This document shows positions 57,386 to 64,000 of a stretch of 64,000 nucleotides of DNA, in pieces. Under the pieces are notes generated by a model. It saw only the letters and a list, made by a program, of their open reading frames with translations, was not told the DNA's origin and did not search any database. Numbering within the stretch: position 1 is the first letter of the stretch; each line of letters begins with the position of its first letter. Source of the DNA: Pseudomonadota bacterium (GTDB lineage Bacteria > Pseudomonadota > Gammaproteobacteria > Steroidobacterales > Steroidobacteraceae); assembly GCA_023391335.1 (NCBI GenBank), contig JAEWBG010000098.1:1-64000 (forward strand), given 5' to 3'. A program made the position numbers and the translations under genes.

Positions 57386-58351
57386 TCAGCTCGCAAGCGC
57401 CTGACGTTGCAGGGGGTCCACAAACAACCGGACCGGTCGAACGCGCCCGTCAGGGCAACCCGCGACGATCCCGAGGAAGTCCCCCGATGAAGTGTAGGCC
57501 CGCAGCTCGCCTTGCCAGTGGGCCACCTCAACCCGAACCGGCTGACCTTGCAGCAGCGACTTTTCAGCTTCGCTCGAGATCACCACTGATCCCAGTTCAG
57601 AGAACACGACGTCCGCACTTAGGAGCTGCCGATCCCGCTCCTCGAGCGACAGCTTCGTGAGGTCCTCGAGGCTGTGCATTGGAAAGGTGCCGAACGGGTC
57701 GACGGAAAGGCGTCGTAGCGATTCGACATATCCCAGCGTGCCCAGCCGCATCGCAATATCGGCGGCCAGGCTGCGTATATACGTACCCTTGGAACAGTGC
57801 ACATCGAACTCAATCGTCTCAGTCCCAGCCTGCACACGAGCGATGTCATGGATCACGATACGGCGCGCCGCCCGCTCGACAGTCTCGCCGCGACGCGCCA
57901 ATTCGTAAAGCCGCTGCCCCTCGAATTTCAGCGCCGAGTGCATTGGCGGCACTTGGAGCTGCTCGCCGCGAAAACTGGCTAGTACGGCATCCACGGAGGC
58001 ATCCGTTAATGCGGGGACCTCGGCTCGTTCGATCACTGTTGTCTCAAGATCCCCCGATTCGGTTCGCGCACCCAATCGGACTCCAACTCGATACGTCTTG
58101 GCCGAATCCAGCAGGCGGCCGCACACCTTGGTGGCTTGCCCAAAGCACACCGGCAGCGCACCCGATGCCAGCGGATCGAGGCTTCCCGCGTGCCCCGCCT
58201 TCAGCGCGCCGTAGAGCGCGCGAACCTGCTGGAGAGCGGCGTTGGAAGACAGGCCCAGGGGTTTGTCGAGCAACAGAATGCCACTGACATCTCGGTGAAA
58301 CCGCCGCGGCCGTCCGGGTGGCAGATCGGAGTTGTCGCGCCGCACAGTCAT
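57386..58351 (-). CDS. truB: tRNA pseudouridine(55) synthase
   Basis: TruB makes pseudouridine 55 in the T-loop of tRNAs. The 321-residue protein has SGILLLDKPLGLSSNAALQQ, the catalytic Asp in GHAGSLDPLASGALP, the Tyr in KTYRVGVRLGA, and VHCSKGTYIRSLAADIAMRL, plus a C-terminal PUA-like domain. The active site is intact, in contrast to the RluB homologue in this window. It follows rbfA. Confidence 0.96.
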   Translation of the reverse strand: MTVRRDNSDLPPGRPRRFHRDVSGILLLDKPLGLSSNAALQQVRALYGALKAGHAGSLDPLASGALPVCFGQATKVCGRLLDSAKTYRVGVRLGARTESGDLETTVIERAEVPALTDASVDAVLASFRGEQLQVPPMHSALKFEGQRLYELARRGETVERAARRIVIHDIARVQAGTETIEFDVHCSKGTYIRSLAADIAMRLGTLGYVESLRRLSVDPFGTFPMHSLEDLTKLSLEERDRQLLSADVVFSELGSVVISSEAEKSLLQGQPVRVEVAHWQGELRAYTSSGDFLGIVAGCPDGRVRPVRLFVDPLQRQALAS

Positions 58352-58401
58352 TGGAAGATCATGTCAACTGCAAACGGTTGTGTTCGACGCGTTCGAACCG
58401 A

Positions 58402-58806
58402 TCAACCGCCGGACTCAGATGAGTCAGACTCCCCGCCTTCATCCACGTGACGGGATTCATCTTCGCGAACGGCTTTGGAAATCAGCGCAGACAGCTTCGC
58501 CCCGCCTTCAATCAATTCATCCGGCACGAAACGCAGCTCCGGACTATGGCGCAGACCTAATGCCCGCCCCACCGGCCCTCGCAGCTGGTCGGCCGCCTCA
58601 TCCAAGATTTCTTGGGCGTGCTCTCGGTCGCCGCCCAGAACCGAGTAGTACACCTTCGCGTAGCTCAGGTCGTTTGACATGCGCACTTCGGTGAGCGTGA
58701 GCATGCCGAGCCGCGGATCGCGAATCTCACGACGCACGAGTTCGCTCAGCGCACGCTGCAATTGCTGCGCAACGCGCCGACTGCGGGGAAAAGACTTGGT
58801 GGACAT
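58402..58806 (-). CDS. rbfA: 30S ribosome-binding factor A
   Basis: RbfA helps mature the 16S rRNA 5' end and supports cold growth. The 134-residue protein has RVAQQLQRALSELVRREIRD, VRMSNDLSYAKVYYSVLGG and the KH-like LRHSPELRFVPDELIEGG, followed by an acidic Ser/Glu tail. ATG 58806 is chosen over one seven codons upstream. Confidence 0.95.
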   Translation of the reverse strand: MSTKSFPRSRRVAQQLQRALSELVRREIRDPRLGMLTLTEVRMSNDLSYAKVYYSVLGGDREHAQEILDEAADQLRGPVGRALGLRHSPELRFVPDELIEGGAKLSALISKAVREDESRHVDEGGESDSSESGG

Positions 58807-58875
58807 GGGATGACTCGGGAAAAGCAAGCGGATCAGAACTCAACGAGCTCTGATCCGCAGATAGGCCGAAACGGC

Positions 58876-61455
<2,580 letters not shown>

Positions 61456-61509
61456 ACGACCCTCCGCGCTTTAGAACTCCTCTCGATATTTCGCATCGAT
61501 AAGGAGCCC

Positions 61510-63012
61510 TTACGCCTGCTGTCCCGCTTCAAACCAGTGTTTGCGTGCCGCCATGATCAAGGCACCTGCACGTTCGGGATCGATACCTTCGATCTCCGTC
61601 AAATCGTCGATGGCCTGCTCGGCCAAATCTTCACGCGTCACGATCCCACGACTTGCGAGTGTGTGTGCCAGGTCGTCATCCATTCCATCCACCTGCAACA
61701 AGTCTTCTGCAGGTTCGGCGCTCTCGATCGTCTCTTCGCTGGCGATCGCCTGCGTGAGCAGCACATCGCGCGCACGATTGCGAAGTTCACGGACGATTTC
61801 CTCGTCGAACTCTTCGATCGCGTTGAGTTCCGACGCGGGCACGTATGCGATTTCTTCGATCGTCGAGAACCCTTCCTGCGCGAGAATCTGCGCGACATCT
61901 TCATCGACGTCGAGCTGGGTCTTGAACATCTCGACCAGCTTCTGCGACTCGCCTTCGCTCTTCGCCTCCGCAGCTTGCTGCGTCATCACGTTGAGTTCCC
62001 AACCGGTGAGCTCGCTCGCCAAACGAATGTTCTGACCGCCCCGGCCGATCGCTTGCGAAAGTTTTTCCTCGGTGACGGCGATATCCATCGAGTGCGCATC
62101 TTCGTCGACGACGATAGATACGACTTCAGCCGGTGCCATCGCGTTGATCACAAACTGCGCCGGATTTTCGTCGAACGGGATGATGTCCACACGTTCGCCT
62201 GCAATCTCGTTCGACACTGCTTGCACGCGTGATCCGCGCATACCGACGCAAGCGCCCACCGGATCGATGCGGCTGTCGTTGCTCTTAACGGAAATCTTGG
62301 CGCGCACACCCGCATCGCGAGCGGCGCCGAGAATTTGAATCAATCCCTGGCCGACTTCAGGCACTTCGAGTTTGAACAACTCGATTAGAAATTCTGGGGC
62401 CGTCCGGCTCAAAAACAACTGCGGGCCACGTTGCTCGGATCGAACGTCCTGCAAAAATGCCTTAACGCGATCCTGCGAACGGATCGGTTCGCGCGGGATC
62501 ATTTGATCGCGGGGAATGAATCCTTCGGCGTTCCCGCCCAGATCGACATACACGCCATTGCGATCGACCCGCTTGACTAGGCCGGAGACCAACGTGCCCA
62601 CACGACCTTTGTATTCATCGACGACTTGCGCGCGTTCGGCTTCACGAACCTTTTGCACGATAACTTGCTTGGCCGTTTGTGCAGCGATGCGCCCGAACGC
62701 AACCGATTCCATCGGCACTTCGACGTAACCGCCGACCTCGGCGTCTTTGGAGATATCGAGCGCGTCTTCCAAACGCAGCTCTTTATCCGGAAACTCAAGC
62801 TCTGTGGAGTCGTCTGCGAACACTTTCCAACGGCGCCACGTGTCGTAGTCGCCCGTCTTGCGATTGATGGAGACGCGCACGTCGATGCCCTCGCCATGAC
62901 GCTTGCGCGTGGCGGATGCAAGCGCTGCCTCGAGCGCTTCGAAGATGATCTCCTTGTCGACGCCTTTTTCGTTAGAAACTGCGTCAACCACCATCAAAAT
63001 CTCTTTGTTCAT
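61510..63012 (-). CDS. nusA: transcription termination/antitermination factor NusA
   Basis: NusA binds RNA polymerase and RNA to tune pausing and termination. The 500-residue protein has the N-terminal RNAP domain (MNKEILMVVDAVSNEKGVDK), S1 (VKRVDRNGVYVDLGGNAEGF), two KH domains (GACVGMRGSRVQAVSNEIAG; AIGRGGQNIRLASELTGWEL) and two C-terminal acidic repeats typical of proteobacterial NusA. It follows rimP by 22 bp. Confidence 0.97.
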   Translation of the reverse strand: MNKEILMVVDAVSNEKGVDKEIIFEALEAALASATRKRHGEGIDVRVSINRKTGDYDTWRRWKVFADDSTELEFPDKELRLEDALDISKDAEVGGYVEVPMESVAFGRIAAQTAKQVIVQKVREAERAQVVDEYKGRVGTLVSGLVKRVDRNGVYVDLGGNAEGFIPRDQMIPREPIRSQDRVKAFLQDVRSEQRGPQLFLSRTAPEFLIELFKLEVPEVGQGLIQILGAARDAGVRAKISVKSNDSRIDPVGACVGMRGSRVQAVSNEIAGERVDIIPFDENPAQFVINAMAPAEVVSIVVDEDAHSMDIAVTEEKLSQAIGRGGQNIRLASELTGWELNVMTQQAAEAKSEGESQKLVEMFKTQLDVDEDVAQILAQEGFSTIEEIAYVPASELNAIEEFDEEIVRELRNRARDVLLTQAIASEETIESAEPAEDLLQVDGMDDDLAHTLASRGIVTREDLAEQAIDDLTEIEGIDPERAGALIMAARKHWFEAGQQA

Positions 63013-63034
63013 CGTGCGAACTCCACTTCGAGCC

Positions 63035-63484
63035 CTACATTTGCGGCACTAAGCGCGCCTTATGAATCTCATCGATGGGCAACTTCACCTGTGCGCCATC
63101 CACTAAGAGCGTGATCTCGCGCTCGGAAACTTCCAGCAACTGACCTAAGAACCGTTTGCGGCCCGCGATCGGCTCGCGCATCTCGACTCGTACTTGCTCG
63201 CCCGGAAAGCGAGAGAAATGTTCGCGGGTGCGCAGCACACGATCTAAACCAGGCGAGGACACCTCTAATGTGTATTCGCCAGGGATCGGGTCGTGCTCGT
63301 CCAACATGTCGCTCACGGCACGGCTGACTCGCTCGCAGTCGTCCACCGAGATGCCCTCGGGAGAATCGATGTACAAGCGCAGCAACCCGCCGCCCGGCCG
63401 AGTTGCATATTCCAGCTCCCAGAGCTCGACGCCTTTCGCCGCGACGACAGGACCGAGCAGCTCGCTCAGTTCATTTCGCAGCAT
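63035..63484 (-). CDS. rimP: ribosome maturation factor RimP
   Basis: RimP assists 30S assembly. The 149-residue protein has VVAAKGVELWELEYATRPGG, LRLYIDSPEGISVDDCERVS, LEVSSPGLDRVLRTREHF and the C-terminal Sm-like domain with VKLPIDEIHKARLVP. ATG 63484 (MLRNELSELL) is the conserved start; the frame is open upstream to 63526 across the terminator T-tract. It is the first protein gene after the initiator tRNA. Confidence 0.95.
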   Translation of the reverse strand: MLRNELSELLGPVVAAKGVELWELEYATRPGGGLLRLYIDSPEGISVDDCERVSRAVSDMLDEHDPIPGEYTLEVSSPGLDRVLRTREHFSRFPGEQVRVEMREPIAGRKRFLGQLLEVSEREITLLVDGAQVKLPIDEIHKARLVPQM

Positions 63485-63524
63485 GGTCACCTCCGGCGTA
63501 GCGCTCTTTTCCAACCGCACAAAC

Positions 63525-63547
63525 AAAAAATGGGCCCAAGGCCCATT
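63525..63547 (-). terminator. intrinsic terminator upstream of rimP
   Basis: On the minus strand, AATGGGC and GCCCATT form a perfect 7-bp stem with a five-base loop, followed by a run of T (63525-63530 in complement). It lies 41 bp before the rimP start, between tRNA-fMet and rimP, where E. coli has leaky terminators after metY. Readthrough or a very close promoter must serve rimP. Confidence 0.75.
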
Positions 63548-63678
63548 CTCGTCATCCTTACCCTTGCGCTCGGCTCGGGCTAACCGAGACGAGTGTCCCT
63601 TGTTTTCAAGCGATTACGACTGCCTTATAACGCTGGGTCATAAGCCCAGAGTTGTCGCAAACGCTCCCTGCGGAAACC

Positions 63679-63706
63679 AAAAAGGCCCATCGAAACGGGC
63701 CTTTTT
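63679..63706. terminator. bidirectional intrinsic terminator after tRNA-fMet
   Basis: AAAAAGGCCC and GGGCCTTTTT form a perfect 10-bp stem with an 8-base loop and U-tracts in both directions. It begins 17 bp from the tRNA 3' end (63723) and probably ends its transcript. Confidence 0.85.
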
Positions 63707-63722
63707 ATCAAGCTCAAGAGCT

Positions 63723-63799
<77 letters not shown>

Positions 63800-63923
63800 G
63801 CAGAGGGCGCGGATTGTAAGGGCCGACCAGGTGTATTACAAGGCCGATGATCGGTGATGTCGTGATCGAGCGAGTCAGTGAAACGCGCAAGCCACTTCAC
63901 TACGCTCCCCACACCCTAGTTTC

Positions 63924-64000
63924 TTACGGCAGAACTCGGGCACACACATCAATGAGGACGGATGGGAAGATTCCAAGGGCGAGCACCGCAAGGCCGTTGA
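63924..64000 (-). CDS. nuoN: NADH-quinone oxidoreductase subunit N, 3' end only
   Basis: The last 25 codons read NGLAVLALGIFPSVLIDVCA followed by a short hydrophobic end, matching the final membrane helix of NuoN/antiporter-like subunits, where an LGIFP motif is common. The rest lies beyond the window. NuoN next to the tRNA-fMet-rimP block is common in Gammaproteobacteria, which supports the call despite the short sequence. Confidence 0.7.
   Translation of the reverse strand, partial: NGLAVLALGIFPSVLIDVCARVLP

Overview
The window is a chromosomal segment of a gammaproteobacterium with moderately high G+C. ZipA, an RmuC with a membrane anchor, the metY-rimP-nusA-infB-rbfA-truB-rpsO-pnp block and the serC-pheA-hisC-aroA-cmk-rpsA-ihfB-lapA order all point to Gammaproteobacteria. 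The Xanthomonas/Caulobacter-type TonB receptor with SapC and a flavin halogenase, and the two-cysteine DksA, suggest a lineage near Xanthomonadales/Nevskiales/Steroidobacteraceae. This placement is inferred from gene content; no 16S rRNA is present. I see no insertion sequence, prophage, integron or CRISPR array.

Layout. 1-4.1 kb: tRNA-Val (partial), uvrB, an aspartate-type aminotransferase, a 56-residue helix-turn-helix-like ORF and tRNA-Asn. 4.1-13.4 kb: an accessory cluster made of a 1080-residue TonB-dependent receptor, a SapC protein, two DUF6445-like proteins, a JmjC/cupin-like putative hydroxylase and a flavin-dependent halogenase, with an orphan Tdi1-like (T6SS immunity) gene on the opposite strand. 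13.4-19.4 kb: a DUF72 protein, an FNR-like Fe-S regulator, an S8 protease with a GlyGly-CTERM-like tail, gabT and galU. 19.4-19.7 kb: a duplicated double-hairpin element. 19.7-32.3 kb (minus strand): comEA-like, lapA, ihfB, rpsA, cmk, aroA, hisC, pheA, serA, serC, gyrA. 32.5-38.1 kb (plus): an amidohydrolase-fold protein that has lost its metal ligands, ubiG, rmuC, a squalene/phytoene-synthase-family protein, yciK and a VOC protein. 38.1-43.5 kb (minus): an rluB-like gene without its catalytic Asp, scpB, scpA, trpS (with an Fe-S-type Cys motif) and a YciO-type gene. 43.6-45.3 kb (plus): yciB, bolA and a PpiC-type lipoprotein. 45.5-52.0 kb (minus): ligA, zipA, smc. 52.3-54.7 kb (plus): dksA, gluQ, phaR-like. 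54.7-64 kb (minus): pnp, rpsO, truB, rbfA, infB, nusA, rimP, initiator tRNA and the 3' end of nuoN.

Most of the window is housekeeping: translation and RNA processing, serine and aromatic amino acid synthesis, chromosome organisation (smc, scpA, scpB, ihfB, gyrA) and division (zipA). The least understood parts are the receptor/halogenase cluster, the two apparent pseudoenzymes sitting in otherwise conserved operons, and a set of short low-complexity elements between genes. In at least six places these elements are laid out as imperfect inverted repeats built from different short units, and in one place an arm forms the last codons of rmuC.
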